Assembly (NCBI GenBank): GCA_002331335.1
Contig: DCZO01000001.1
Span: 375,292-435,766, forward strand
Source of the DNA: Nitrospira sp. UBA2082
Lineage (GTDB): Bacteria > Nitrospirota > Nitrospiria > Nitrospirales > Nitrospiraceae
Reading direction: 5' to 3'
Length of the DNA: 60,475 nucleotides
Positions 34,921-44,069 of this stretch are shown here, in pieces. The notes beneath the pieces are model-generated. The model saw only the letters and a list, made by a program, of their open reading frames with translations, was not told where the DNA came from and ran no database searches. A program made the translations under genes and the position numbers. How positions within the stretch are numbered: the stretch's first letter is position 1; each line of letters starts with the position of its first letter.

Positions 34921-35004
34921 GCAGTGCTGAGCCTCACGGTAGGTCTGTGTGCTCCGCACTCAGTCCGCAGCACTCAGAACTCAACACTCAGCACTGTGTA
35001 ATCC
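34921..35004. repeat. ACTCAGCACT-type inverted repeat
   Basis: CAGTGCTGAG (34922-34931) and CTCAGCACTG (34988-34997) are perfect inverted arms. Between them are further imperfect copies of CACTCAG and CAGCACTCAG. It fills the whole gap between two genes and could form a long hairpin. Confidence 0.7.
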
Positions 35005-35889
35005 ATGCCGCGACTCGCCTTGCTCCTGACAACGATCATCTGGGGCGCGACATTTCCTGCCACCAAGGCGGCGTTGGAACAGATCCCGCCGTTCTCGTTC
35101 TTGTTGCTCAGGTTTTTTCTCGGTGCTGTTCTTGTGGGGATCTGGTTCGTGCTGGCACGGCGTGCGTTTCAGCGTGACCGCAGGATGTTGAGGGCCAGTG
35201 CGCTCACGACGGTGTTTCTCTTTCTCGGCTATGTGTTGCAAACCGTCGGTCTTCGCTATACGAGCGCATCCAATTCCGCCTTCTTGACGGCGTTGTACGT
35301 CGTGTTTGTCCCGTTGATTCTCAGGCGATTCGACGGCCGCGTGCTGCTGGCCACGGCGATCGCGGTGGCCGGGCTCTGGCTGCTGGTGAAACCCACAGCC
35401 GGCGTGAACATCGGCGATCTGCTGACGCTGGGGTGCGCCGTCGCCTTCGCGGGACACATCGTCTGTCTGGAGCGGTTCACCCGCGCGTTTGACGCGCCGT
35501 CGCTCTTACTGTGGCAGATGGCCGCGACGACACTGCTCCTCATTCCGGCGACCTGGTGGGAGCAGGCACCGGCCGAGGCCTTTGTCCCCACGGCTGTGCT
35601 GTTGATCGGGCTTGGGATCACCGGCGGGTTGGCCACCGGGGCATTCGCCGTTCAAATGTGGGTGCAGCAGTTCGTTCCGGCGCAGCAGGTGGCGCTGGTG
35701 TTCGCCTCGGAGCCGGCCTATGCTGCCTGGCTCTCCTGGTATTTCTTGGGCGAGACATTAGATCTCCAAGGATGGGTCGGAAGCGGGTTGATCTTAGTGG
35801 CGGTGGTCATCGGGGCATTTGAAAGCCGGAAGGAGCCGCCTTCAGATGAGATGGTGCAGCCGGTTTCACTGGACGCAGCAAAGGTCTGA
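35005..35889 (+). CDS. DMT-superfamily (EamA) transporter
   Basis: A 294-residue integral membrane protein with ten predicted helices in two EamA repeats. The first begins LALLLTTIIWGATFPATKAAL, the typical start of this family; the second carries the motif VFASEPAYAAWLSWYFLGE. EamA transporters move amino acids, nucleotides or other small metabolites, often as exporters. The substrate cannot be told. The start ATG lies directly behind the repeat element. Confidence 0.9.
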   Translation: MPRLALLLTTIIWGATFPATKAALEQIPPFSFLLLRFFLGAVLVGIWFVLARRAFQRDRRMLRASALTTVFLFLGYVLQTVGLRYTSASNSAFLTALYVVFVPLILRRFDGRVLLATAIAVAGLWLLVKPTAGVNIGDLLTLGCAVAFAGHIVCLERFTRAFDAPSLLLWQMAATTLLLIPATWWEQAPAEAFVPTAVLLIGLGITGGLATGAFAVQMWVQQFVPAQQVALVFASEPAYAAWLSWYFLGETLDLQGWVGSGLILVAVVIGAFESRKEPPSDEMVQPVSLDAAKV

Positions 35890-35922
35890 AGACCGGATTG
35901 AGTTGAAGAAAGAAGGAATCAC

Positions 35923-36393
35923 ATGGCACAAAAATTTGGGAATGGTCGCTGGGTGCAGGAAGGGTTTCTAGATAATCGCGTCGAAGGTACCGTCGTAGGG
36001 CGGGTGGTGTTTGCGGCGATCGGGCCGGTGGACTTTTATCTCACGGGAAACTTCAAACCCGACATCGCGGGTGAGGTCATCTGCTTCCGCAACGGCCGAT
36101 TCGAGGATGATGAGATGGCTGCGCAGGTGATCGGAGACATGGAAAATCCTCAGACCGGAACGGTGAATCTCATTTCGCTCGATCCGCACCCGAATCTTGT
36201 GCCGCATCCCTATGTAGAATGGTTCTCGGCAAGCAACAACCATTACCGGTTTGAGCTCAATCCGGATGAGGCCTGGATTGTGCCGGCATCGGAGCGTAGC
36301 GACATCGATCGAGAAAGCCAGAGGATTCGAGACACCCTGGCCCTTCGTACGGACGAACCGCGACGGCGCACCGAAGATTCGGAGTGGGTGTGA
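35923..36393 (+). CDS. conserved-looking hypothetical protein
   Basis: A 156-residue soluble protein with AAGAAGGAA before ATG 35923. It has a beta-rich N-terminal part (DNRVEGTVVGRVVFAAIGPVDFYLTGNF), a short motif VICFRNGRFEDDEMA, and an acidic/basic C-terminal tail. No signal or membrane helix. It is 33 bases after the transporter and may be in the same transcript. I do not recognise a family. Confidence 0.65.
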   Translation: MAQKFGNGRWVQEGFLDNRVEGTVVGRVVFAAIGPVDFYLTGNFKPDIAGEVICFRNGRFEDDEMAAQVIGDMENPQTGTVNLISLDPHPNLVPHPYVEWFSASNNHYRFELNPDEAWIVPASERSDIDRESQRIRDTLALRTDEPRRRTEDSEWV

Positions 36394-36412
36394 GCGCGGG
36401 CCGACGATCCGC

Positions 36413-37456
36413 TCAGGCCGGAATTTCTTCCGCCGAAACAGGCACGGTCACCGGAACTTTCATCTCAATCGGCCGGTTGAGCGCGCGCTGCTCCGATTCC
36501 TGTTTGCTGATACCTTCCCTCACATAGCGCGGTACGTTACGAATGTCCCAGACCAGCCCCAACTGCTCAAGCAACTTCAGGCCGTAGTAGGTCAGATCGA
36601 TTTCCCACCAATAGAATCCCTGCCTGGTGGAGGCGGGATAATAATGGTGGTTATTGTGCCAGCCTTCCCCCATGGTAATGAGGGCCAGGAAGAAATTGTT
36701 CCGGCTATCATCGCCGGTCACGTACCGCTGCGAGCCATAGACATGTGAGAGCGAATTGATCGTGCAGGTGCCGTGAAAGAGCGCCACGGTTGAGATGAAA
36801 AATCCCCAGATCAACATTTGCGAGCCGTTGGTGCCAAGCCCCGGCGCCTGGACTTCCAGCAACCAGCCGAGTCCGAACATTCCAAAACCGGTGATGGTGG
36901 GAATAAGGACATCGAATCGGTCGAGAAACCGAAGTTCAGGAAACTTGGCGAAATCGGCGATCGCTTTGAGACGCGGTGCATAGTACGTTTGCGACATCAC
37001 CCAGCCCATGTGCGACCAGAGAAATCCCCCCTGCCGCGGGGAGTGAACATCCTCCGGTGTATCCGATGCGATATGGTGATGGCGATGATGCCCGGCCCAC
37101 CACAAGGGGCCGCGTTGGGCGCAGGAGCCGCCCAGCAGCGCGAATAAAAACTGCACGGTACGCGAGGTCTTGAAGGTGCGATGCGAAAAATACCGGTGGT
37201 ACCAGCCGGTAATGGCAAACATGCGTATAAAATAGAACGCGACGGCGACAGCGACGGCGGTCCAACTCCAGCCGACCCAAAATACGCCAAAGCACATGAG
37301 ATGGACGGCAATGAACGGGACGCTGCGGAACCAATCGACTTTCGGCGGGCCATCCAGCTTCATTTTTTCCAGGCCGGCCCAGGAGTCGAACCAGCGCAGA
37401 AACGCATAGAAGCCGGCCTCGGCCTTGTTTGAGTGGAGAGTGCGCACGTCTGACAT
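36413..37456 (-). CDS. fatty acid delta-9-type desaturase, copy 1
   Basis: A 347-residue membrane di-iron desaturase with the three His boxes HRYFSH, HRHHH and HNNHH and four hydrophobic segments. It introduces a double bond into acyl-CoA or acyl-lipid chains. GGAGGT precedes ATG 37456. It is closely related to copy 2 at 37800 on the same strand; the cores are nearly identical while both termini differ (copy 1 ends in a Val-rich tail, VPVTVPVSAEEIPA). Confidence 0.93.
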   Translation of the reverse strand: MSDVRTLHSNKAEAGFYAFLRWFDSWAGLEKMKLDGPPKVDWFRSVPFIAVHLMCFGVFWVGWSWTAVAVAVAFYFIRMFAITGWYHRYFSHRTFKTSRTVQFLFALLGGSCAQRGPLWWAGHHRHHHIASDTPEDVHSPRQGGFLWSHMGWVMSQTYYAPRLKAIADFAKFPELRFLDRFDVLIPTITGFGMFGLGWLLEVQAPGLGTNGSQMLIWGFFISTVALFHGTCTINSLSHVYGSQRYVTGDDSRNNFFLALITMGEGWHNNHHYYPASTRQGFYWWEIDLTYYGLKLLEQLGLVWDIRNVPRYVREGISKQESEQRALNRPIEMKVPVTVPVSAEEIPA

Positions 37457-37799
37457 TCGAATACCTCCGGGTCAGGGATCAGCGTATGCTGTGCTCTGAC
37501 AGCACGCCGACGTCCCGATTCAGTTGAACGATCTCGCGGCGCTCGTGTAGTGAAAAATGAGGCAGGCCGCAGAGGCCGAATCACCGAAGCGATGCTTCGG
37601 CAGTCGGTCTGGCTAATGGGCCCTCATTATACACAGAACGATTCAAAAAATGAACTCCGGTTTTTGAGGGGAGAATCGGTAGCCGGTTCTCTGCGAACGG
37701 CGAAGGGGCGGGTTTGGTCGAAAGGGAAGGGTTCGGCTCGCCTACCGGGATCGTCTCATAAGCCATAACCATAGGCCCTGTGCTCTTCAGGCAATCGAC
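37457..37799. other. gap between desaturase genes
   Basis: This 343-base stretch holds the promoter side of copy 1 and the end region of copy 2. It contains no gene I can support. Around 37648-37672 the sequence AAAAAATGAACTCCGG followed by TTTTTGAGG has an A/T-run on both sides but no convincing stem. Confidence 0.5.
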
Positions 37800-38774
37800 C
37801 TACGCCGCAATTGATTCCAGCTTGCTCTTGCCGTCACGCACGTAGTGAGGCACGCCGCGGACATCCCATACGAGACCCAACCACTCCATGGCCTTCAGGC
37901 AATAATAGGTCAGATCGATTTCCCACCAATAGAACCCCTGCCTGGTGGAGGCAGGGTAGTAGTGGTGATTGTTGTGCCAGCCTTCACCCATCGTGATGAG
38001 CGCCAGGATGAAATTGTTCCGACTGTCGTCGCCGGTTTGGTACCGCTGCGAGCCGTAGACGTGCGAGAGGGAATTAATCGTACAGGTCCCGTGGATCAGG
38101 GCGACGGTGGAAACGAAAAATCCCCAGATCAGCATCTGCGGGCCACTGGTGCCCAAGCTAGGCGCGTAGGTTTCCAGCAGTTTCCCAAGCCCAAACATGC
38201 CGAATCCGGTGAGGGTGGGGACGAGGATATCAAACCGGTCCAAAAACCGGAGTTCCGGGTATTTGGCAAAATCCGCGATTGCCTTTAACCGCGGCGCGAA
38301 ATGGGTCTGTGAGGTAAACCAGCCGATATGCGACCAGAGAAATCCCCCGTGGCGTGGTGAGTGGACGTCATCCGGTGTGTCGGACGCGATGTGGTGATGG
38401 CGATGATGGCCGGCCCACCACAAGGGGCCGCGTTGGGCACAGGAGCCGCCCAGCAGTGCGAAGAGGAACTGCACGGTGCGGGAGGTCTTGAACGTGCGAT
38501 GGGAAAAATACCGGTGATACCAGCCGGTGATGGCAAACATGCGGACGAAGTAGAAGGCGACGGCCACGGCCACGGCGGTCCAGCTCCAGCCGACCCACAT
38601 GACGCCGAAGCACATCAGATGAACGGCGATGATGGGAATACAGCGAAGCCAGTCCACACGCGGGACGCCACCGGTGTTCATGCGCTCCAAGCCCGCCCAG
38701 GAATCGAACCAGCGGAGGATCGTCAACCAGACTTCCTGCGATGCCGTCGATTGCGAATGACTGATCGAAGCCAT
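37800..38774 (-). CDS. fatty acid delta-9-type desaturase, copy 2
   Basis: From ATG 38774 (GGAGGTAAAGAT upstream) the protein has 324 residues; the frame extends to 38879 but that part overlaps the hemE promoter and is not used. The His boxes HRYFSH, HRHHH and HNNHH are intact. It shares most of its sequence with copy 1, with differences mainly in the N-terminus and in the tail (GKSKLESIAA). It is divergent from hemE. Confidence 0.93.
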   Translation of the reverse strand: MASISHSQSTASQEVWLTILRWFDSWAGLERMNTGGVPRVDWLRCIPIIAVHLMCFGVMWVGWSWTAVAVAVAFYFVRMFAITGWYHRYFSHRTFKTSRTVQFLFALLGGSCAQRGPLWWAGHHRHHHIASDTPDDVHSPRHGGFLWSHIGWFTSQTHFAPRLKAIADFAKYPELRFLDRFDILVPTLTGFGMFGLGKLLETYAPSLGTSGPQMLIWGFFVSTVALIHGTCTINSLSHVYGSQRYQTGDDSRNNFILALITMGEGWHNNHHYYPASTRQGFYWWEIDLTYYCLKAMEWLGLVWDVRGVPHYVRDGKSKLESIAA

Positions 38775-38858
38775 ATCTTTACCTCCACGTCGGCCAAGAC
38801 CTGGTTCATTGTACAGCAAGACATCCGCTTGTCCACTATTAGCTCCCCTGGCGCCAAT

Positions 38859-38888
38859 TTGACAGGCTCGTCCGCCCATCTCTAGAAT
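38859..38888 (+). promoter_or_regulatory. hemE promoter
   Basis: TTGACA (38859-38864), an 18-base spacer and TAGAAT (38883-38888). The transcript start is predicted within 0-2 bases of ATG 38897, so the haem operon mRNA is probably leaderless. Confidence 0.6.
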
Positions 38889-38896
38889 GCGAATCC

Positions 38897-39922
38897 ATGA
38901 ACGATCGTTTTCTCAGAGCGTGCCGTCGCGAACCGGTCGACTGCACTCCGGTGTGGTTCATGCGCCAAGCGGGGCGCTACATGGCCGAGTACCGGACTCT
39001 GCGGGCCAAACATTCGATTCTCGAGATGTGCAAGACACCGGAGTTGGCCGCGCAGGTGACACTCCAGCCGATCGACCGATTTCCGCTCGATGCCGCGATC
39101 ATTTTTGCGGACATTCTCCTCCCTCTGGAGCCCATGGGCCTCACGTTGGAATTTGCCCAAGGCGAAGGGCCGGTGATCCACAATCCGGTCCGGGACCGTG
39201 CGGCGGTGGAGCGGCTGAAGGTCATTGATGGCGGTGAGCTTGACTATGTGGCCGAAGCAATCCGGCAAACCCGGCGCATGCTCAATGGGCGCGTCCCGTT
39301 GATCGGCTTTGCGGGCGCCCCGTTCACGCTCGCCAGCTACGCAATCGAAGGCGGAGGATCTCGCAACTATCTCCACACGAAACAGATGATGTATAGCGAT
39401 CCCACGGCCTGGCATAAGCTTATGGATAAGTTCGCGCGGGTCATCACCGGGTATCTCAGGCGGCAAATCAAGGCAGGTGCTCAAGCCGTTCAGCTGTTTG
39501 ACAGTTGGGTCGGGTGTCTCTCGGCCGGAGATTATGCGGAATATGTGATGCCGCACGTCCAGTTGATTTTCGAAGGGCTCAAGCGCGAAGGCGTTCCACT
39601 GATTCATTTTGGCACCGGCACGACGGCCATTCTCCGGCAGATGCGCGAGGCGGGAGGGGACGTGATCGGAATTGACTGGCGGGTCCATCTGGATGAGGCC
39701 TGGACAATGGTCGGGCATGATCGCGCGGTGCAGGGCAACCTGGACCCGCTCGTTTTGTTCGCGCCACTCCACGAAATTGAGCGGCGGGTCGAGGACATTT
39801 TGAGACGAGCCGGAGGCCGCGCAGGCCATATCTTCAATCTTGGACACGGGATTCTTCCCACGACGCCGGTCGATCATGTCGCCGCGACGATCGACATGGT
39901 CCACAAACTCAGCCAGCGATAA
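38897..39922 (+). CDS. hemE: uroporphyrinogen decarboxylase
   Basis: A 341-residue enzyme that converts uroporphyrinogen III to coproporphyrinogen III. The family signature PVWFMRQAGRYMAEYR is at the N-terminus, and GFAGAPFTLASYAIEG and the C-terminal FNLGHGILP are present. Length is normal. It is the first gene of a hemE-hemH-hemY cluster on the + strand, behind a strong promoter. Confidence 0.97.
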   Translation: MNDRFLRACRREPVDCTPVWFMRQAGRYMAEYRTLRAKHSILEMCKTPELAAQVTLQPIDRFPLDAAIIFADILLPLEPMGLTLEFAQGEGPVIHNPVRDRAAVERLKVIDGGELDYVAEAIRQTRRMLNGRVPLIGFAGAPFTLASYAIEGGGSRNYLHTKQMMYSDPTAWHKLMDKFARVITGYLRRQIKAGAQAVQLFDSWVGCLSAGDYAEYVMPHVQLIFEGLKREGVPLIHFGTGTTAILRQMREAGGDVIGIDWRVHLDEAWTMVGHDRAVQGNLDPLVLFAPLHEIERRVEDILRRAGGRAGHIFNLGHGILPTTPVDHVAATIDMVHKLSQR

Positions 39923-39930
39923 ATCATGTG

Positions 39931-39986
39931 CATCGTCAATCGTTGGTCATAGATACGCGTGACGATTGACGGTTGACGAATGACGA
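39931..39986. repeat. interspersed inverted-repeat element, copy 2
   Basis: Left arm CATCGTCAATCGTTGGTCAT (39931-39950) and right arm TGACGATTGACGGTTGACGA (39960-39979) are imperfect inverted copies. It fills the hemE-hemH gap and runs into the hemH start codon. Confidence 0.6.
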
Positions 39987-40945
39987 AAACCGACATGCCG
40001 ACGGCGCAACGTCCTACCGCGGTTCTTCTGATGGCCATGGGGGGGCCGGACTGCCTGGAGAACGTCGAGCCTTTTTTGCTCGATGTGCGGGGCGGGCGTC
40101 CTACGCCGCCGGCTCTCGTCGAGGAGATTCGGGAACGCTATCGGGCCACGGGCGGGAAGTCTCCCGCGGTCGGCATCACACAGAATCTGGCGAAAAAACT
40201 GGAACAACGGTTGAACGCATCGAGCCATGGCCGATATCGTGTTTACGTGGGCCTGCGGCATTGGCATCCGTTCATCAAGGAGACCTACGCCGAACTTCTG
40301 GCAGAACAGCCTGAACATATCATCGGTGTCTGCATGGCGCCGCAACAGTCCTCGCTGAGTACCGGTGCCTACCGAAAGAAGGTTGAAGACGCGCGGTCGG
40401 CCTTTCAGAGCACGGTGCCGGTCACGTACGTCGGCGGGTGGAACCGGCATCCCAAACTGATTGCGGCGATCGTCAACAGTATCCGGCAGGCACTGTTGAC
40501 ATTTTCAGCCGAGGTGCGTCCGGCCGTGCCGATCCTGTTTACGGCGCACAGTCTGCCGGAGCGAGTCGTGGCGATGAAGGATCCCTATCCCGAAGAGGTC
40601 CGGGAAACGGTCGAAGCCGTAACGGCATGTTTGGGAACCCAGCCGACGGTTTTTGCCTATCAGAGCCAAGGGCGATCCAATGAGCCCTGGTTGGGGCCGA
40701 CCGTCGAGGCGACGCTCGACACCCTGCATCAGGCGGGACATCGGCATGTGCTGGTGGCTCCCATCGGATTTATCTGCGACCATGTGGAAACCCTGTACGA
40801 TATCGATATTGAGTTAAAGCAATTGGCCTCCGGCAAGGGTATGCAGCTTGAGCGGATCGCCATGTTGAACGACCAGCCGGCTCTGGTCGACACCTTGTTC
40901 GATATTCTGGCCGCCCACGAATCGTCACTTTGCCTTCCATCGTGA
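39980..40945 (+). CDS. hemH: ferrochelatase (or coproporphyrin ferrochelatase)
   Basis: A 321-residue enzyme that inserts ferrous iron into the porphyrin ring. Recognised from AVLLMAMGGPDCLENVEPFL, the metal-site His in FTAHSLPERV and the Glu in CDHVETLYDIDIE. ATG 39980 lies just past the right arm of a repeat; ATG 39995 is a possible alternative, and neither has a ribosome site. Gene order E-H-Y is that of the coproporphyrin-dependent pathway, so the substrate may be coproporphyrin III; sequence alone does not settle it. Confidence 0.95.
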   Translation: MTKTDMPTAQRPTAVLLMAMGGPDCLENVEPFLLDVRGGRPTPPALVEEIRERYRATGGKSPAVGITQNLAKKLEQRLNASSHGRYRVYVGLRHWHPFIKETYAELLAEQPEHIIGVCMAPQQSSLSTGAYRKKVEDARSAFQSTVPVTYVGGWNRHPKLIAAIVNSIRQALLTFSAEVRPAVPILFTAHSLPERVVAMKDPYPEEVRETVEAVTACLGTQPTVFAYQSQGRSNEPWLGPTVEATLDTLHQAGHRHVLVAPIGFICDHVETLYDIDIELKQLASGKGMQLERIAMLNDQPALVDTLFDILAAHESSLCLPS

Positions 40946-42420
40946 GCCGTCCCCGCACAGTTGTCATCGTCGGCGGTGGCATTTCCGGTCTGGCGACAGC
41001 CTTTGCCTTGCAAGAAAAAGCCGTGGCAAAGGGACTTTCTCTCCAGTGCACGGTGCTCGAAGCCGACTCCTCTTGGGGCGGAAAGATCGTTACGCATCGT
41101 ATCGGCGATCTGGTCACCGAAGCCGGTCCCGACTCCTTTCTTTCCCAAAAACAAGCCGGCCTCGAACTGTGCGCGAAGTTGGGGCTCACCGATCAACTGA
41201 TTAATACGAATGAGACGGGCAAGAAAGCGTTCGTGCTGCACGGCGGGCGGCTCCACGAATTGCCTGAGGGGCTTGTGTCCTTTGTGCCGAAGCAGCTGGG
41301 GCCGTTTCTCCGCAGCGGATTGCTGAGTTGGACGGGTCTCGTGCGGATGGGGATGGACGTGCTGATCCCACGTGGGCCGTCGGATGGCGATGAGTCGTTG
41401 GCTTCCTTCTTCCGACGGCGATTCGGCTCGCAAGCCTTTGACCGAGTGCTGGAACCGCTGATGGCGGGGATCTACGCCGGCGATGCCGAACAATTGAGCC
41501 TCAAGGCCACCTTCCCACGATTTTTCGAACTGGAGCAGCGTCACGGCAGCATCATCCGAGGGATGACGGCCGAGAAAAAGCAGGCGCCGCCGCCCTCCCA
41601 GAACGGGCCCAGACGGACGATGTTCGTCAGTCTTAGAAACGGCCTCAGTGATCTGGTGACGGCGCTAAGAGTGCGGTTGGGGCAGCAAGGGGTGGAGTGC
41701 CGATTAGCATGTCGCGTCGAGGCGTTGCGGGTGAGGTCGCATCAGCCGGGCCGATGGATGTACGACCTCATTCTCGAGGACGGGTCGTCGTGTTCTGCAG
41801 AAGCTCTTGTCTTGGCGACGCCCGCCTATGTCTCGGCGGACCTCTTACGGCCGCTGACGCCAATTGCCGGAGGACTCTTGGAGATGATTCCCTATGCGTC
41901 GACGGCCACGATCGCCATGGCCTATCCGGAAGAACTGGTGATGGGGGCCGTTGAAGGATTTGGCTTCATCGTTCCCCGCATCCAAGGGCGCGATCTGATT
42001 GCCGCAACCTGGACGTCCCTGAAGTGGCCGCATCGGGCTCCCGCCGGACAAGTTCTGATTCGTTGTTATGTGGGCGGCGTTGGGCGGGAGGCGATTCTTC
42101 AGTTGAACGATACCGACTTGGTAGCCAAAGTCCGCGCCGAACTCTCGGCGCTTTGTGGTATCACGGCGAACCCGACGTATGTCGAAGTGAACCGGTGGTG
42201 GAAAGCCATGCCGCAATATACGCTGGGGCATCTGCATCGGCTGGCACAGCTGGAGGCGGCCTTGAGTCGTTATCCCGGCTTGGTCCTCACGGGCGCCGGG
42301 TATCGGGGAGTCGGTATTCCCGATTGCATTCGCGACGGAGCCTTGGCAGCTGATCATATCGTGCGGTATTTCTCGAATGAACCAGACCCGCTGCGTGTGA
42401 GGGAACGGACTGACGCGTAA
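40942..42420 (+). CDS. hemY: protoporphyrinogen/coproporphyrinogen oxidase, FAD-dependent
   Basis: A 492-residue flavoprotein with an N-terminal Rossmann motif VVIVGGGISGLATAFAL, the Glu-containing strand CTVLEAD and the C-terminal FAD segment TGAGYRGVGIPDCIRDG. It removes six electrons to aromatise the porphyrin. GTG 40942 overlaps the hemH stop (GTGA) and is preferred to TTG 40930. It is the HemY type, not the small HemG flavodoxin type. Named hemG in some genomes. Confidence 0.93.
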   Translation: MSRPRTVVIVGGGISGLATAFALQEKAVAKGLSLQCTVLEADSSWGGKIVTHRIGDLVTEAGPDSFLSQKQAGLELCAKLGLTDQLINTNETGKKAFVLHGGRLHELPEGLVSFVPKQLGPFLRSGLLSWTGLVRMGMDVLIPRGPSDGDESLASFFRRRFGSQAFDRVLEPLMAGIYAGDAEQLSLKATFPRFFELEQRHGSIIRGMTAEKKQAPPPSQNGPRRTMFVSLRNGLSDLVTALRVRLGQQGVECRLACRVEALRVRSHQPGRWMYDLILEDGSSCSAEALVLATPAYVSADLLRPLTPIAGGLLEMIPYASTATIAMAYPEELVMGAVEGFGFIVPRIQGRDLIAATWTSLKWPHRAPAGQVLIRCYVGGVGREAILQLNDTDLVAKVRAELSALCGITANPTYVEVNRWWKAMPQYTLGHLHRLAQLEAALSRYPGLVLTGAGYRGVGIPDCIRDGALAADHIVRYFSNEPDPLRVRERTDA

Positions 42421-42443
42421 AGGCCATCTCCGTTCACCTTTGC

Positions 42444-43706
42444 TTACTCGTACATCCATGCACGCGTCAGCGGTAGCTCAGTCGGGCCGGCTGCCTCCTG
42501 GCGGCTGGCCAGTACTTGATAGACATTAAGCCACCCTTGGGCGAAGCCGACAGACGAGCCTGCCAGGTATGCGCGCCAAATACGGAGAGTCTTGTCGCCG
42601 ACCAATCGGCGGGCAGGGTCCAGTTGCGCTTCCAACCGGTGGGACCACTGTGCGAGCGTGCGGGCGTAGTGGGGGCGCAAGCTTTCAACATCGCACACTT
42701 CGAAGTTCTGCGCGGCCATCTCGCGGATGACCAGGTGCAGGTGCGGGAGTTCGGTGCGCGGAAAGACGTACGTGTCCATGAAAGCACTGATTCCGGAACC
42801 GACCGTGCGTCCGTTGGCGTCGGACGAAGTGATGCCGTGGTTTAGGAACAGTCCACGATCGCGCAGCATGCGCCGAACGGCACCGAAGTAGGCGGAGAAA
42901 TTTGTCCGGCCGACATGCTCGAACATGCCGATGCTGGATACCTTGTCGAACGAGGCCGTTCCGAACCGATCCGGTGCCTCGCGGTAGTCCAGCAAGAGTG
43001 CCTCGACGCGTCCATTCAAGCCGGCGGCTGCGATGCGCTCCTTCGCAAGCGCCAATTGGTTCTCCGATAGTGTAATGCCGACGGCGCGCACTCCGTAGTG
43101 CTCCGCCGCATACAGGATCAACCCACCCCAGCCGCATCCGATATCGAGCAGCCGCTCGCCGGACCGCAGCCGGAGTTTGCGGCAGACGTAATCAAGTTTG
43201 GCACGTTGTGCAGTATGGATCGTTTCCTCGCCGGTTTGGAAGTAGGCGCATGAGTAGATCATGCGGTCATCAAGCCAGAGGCGATAGAACTCGTTACCGA
43301 CGTCGTAGTGGTATTTGATGTCGTCACGATCCTGTGTCGGGGTATGGGTCGCCACGGCTGCGGCGATTCTCGCCGTCGCGGGAGCGCCACCGGCTGCTGC
43401 CAGCCGCTCGGCGCTTGCGATCACTTCAATGATGTCGCCGTCGATATCGATGCGGCCGTCGACGAAGGCTTCGCCGAGCGCGCCCAGGGTCGGGTGGGCC
43501 AAGTCGGGGAGCACACCGGGATCATGAATCGACATCACGGCGCGCGGATGCAGTCCGAAATTCAGACGAGATCCGTCTGGCAGGATGAGGTCGAGCGGTT
43601 GGCCGCCGTTTGCGCGGACTGTGTCAGCGAGCTGCTGAATTCCGTGGAGGATGGCTACACTAAAGGCTTTGCGGGCCATCTGCGATACCAGACCTTGGTG
43701 TGGCAT
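42444..43706 (-). CDS. cfa: cyclopropane-fatty-acyl-phospholipid synthase
   Basis: A 420-residue SAM-dependent enzyme from ATG 43706 with AGGAGGT upstream; the frame to 43820 has no site. It methylenates cis double bonds in membrane lipids. Seen are the Cys/Tyr segment YSCAYFQTGEETIHTAQ, the SAM site LLDIGCGWGGLILYAAE and the substrate-loop IGMFEHVGRTNF. The two desaturases in the window could make its unsaturated substrates. Confidence 0.95.
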   Translation of the reverse strand: MPHQGLVSQMARKAFSVAILHGIQQLADTVRANGGQPLDLILPDGSRLNFGLHPRAVMSIHDPGVLPDLAHPTLGALGEAFVDGRIDIDGDIIEVIASAERLAAAGGAPATARIAAAVATHTPTQDRDDIKYHYDVGNEFYRLWLDDRMIYSCAYFQTGEETIHTAQRAKLDYVCRKLRLRSGERLLDIGCGWGGLILYAAEHYGVRAVGITLSENQLALAKERIAAAGLNGRVEALLLDYREAPDRFGTASFDKVSSIGMFEHVGRTNFSAYFGAVRRMLRDRGLFLNHGITSSDANGRTVGSGISAFMDTYVFPRTELPHLHLVIREMAAQNFEVCDVESLRPHYARTLAQWSHRLEAQLDPARRLVGDKTLRIWRAYLAGSSVGFAQGWLNVYQVLASRQEAAGPTELPLTRAWMYE

Positions 43707-44069
43707 AGCCACCTCCTGTGGGCTGCGACCGAGAATTGTTGTCGGCCAATTTGTCTGGTCTAAGCGGAATACCCTCCTTGCCGGTACAAGAGCGGTGATT
43801 CCAATTGAAAGAATGCACACGAAGGCGGTGGATGCTCAACAAGCAGTGCCAATGCGAGTCGGAGTAATCCTTTCCGCGATGCGTGTCAATAGGCTCCGAC
43901 CGCTAGCCGGCCAGCGAGTGTGATGAGCGAAGAGTATGCCTGGCAGAACTACAGATTCAATTCAAATGGTTGAGTAAGGCTGGCGCAAGGCCGCTGCCAC
44001 AATTGGGGGAGAAAAGCCTCATGTATGTGGCTGCCGATTGAGGAATAATGCGTCAAAATGCGCGACCGT
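43707..44069. other. gap between cfa and flavin reductase
   Basis: This 363-base stretch carries the cfa promoter side. No gene, hairpin with a T-run or repeat is apparent. Confidence 0.5.

Noticed and set aside
38882..39904. 340-residue minus-strand frame opposite hemE
   Set aside because: hemE is unmistakable on the + strand and the antisense frame has no family features.
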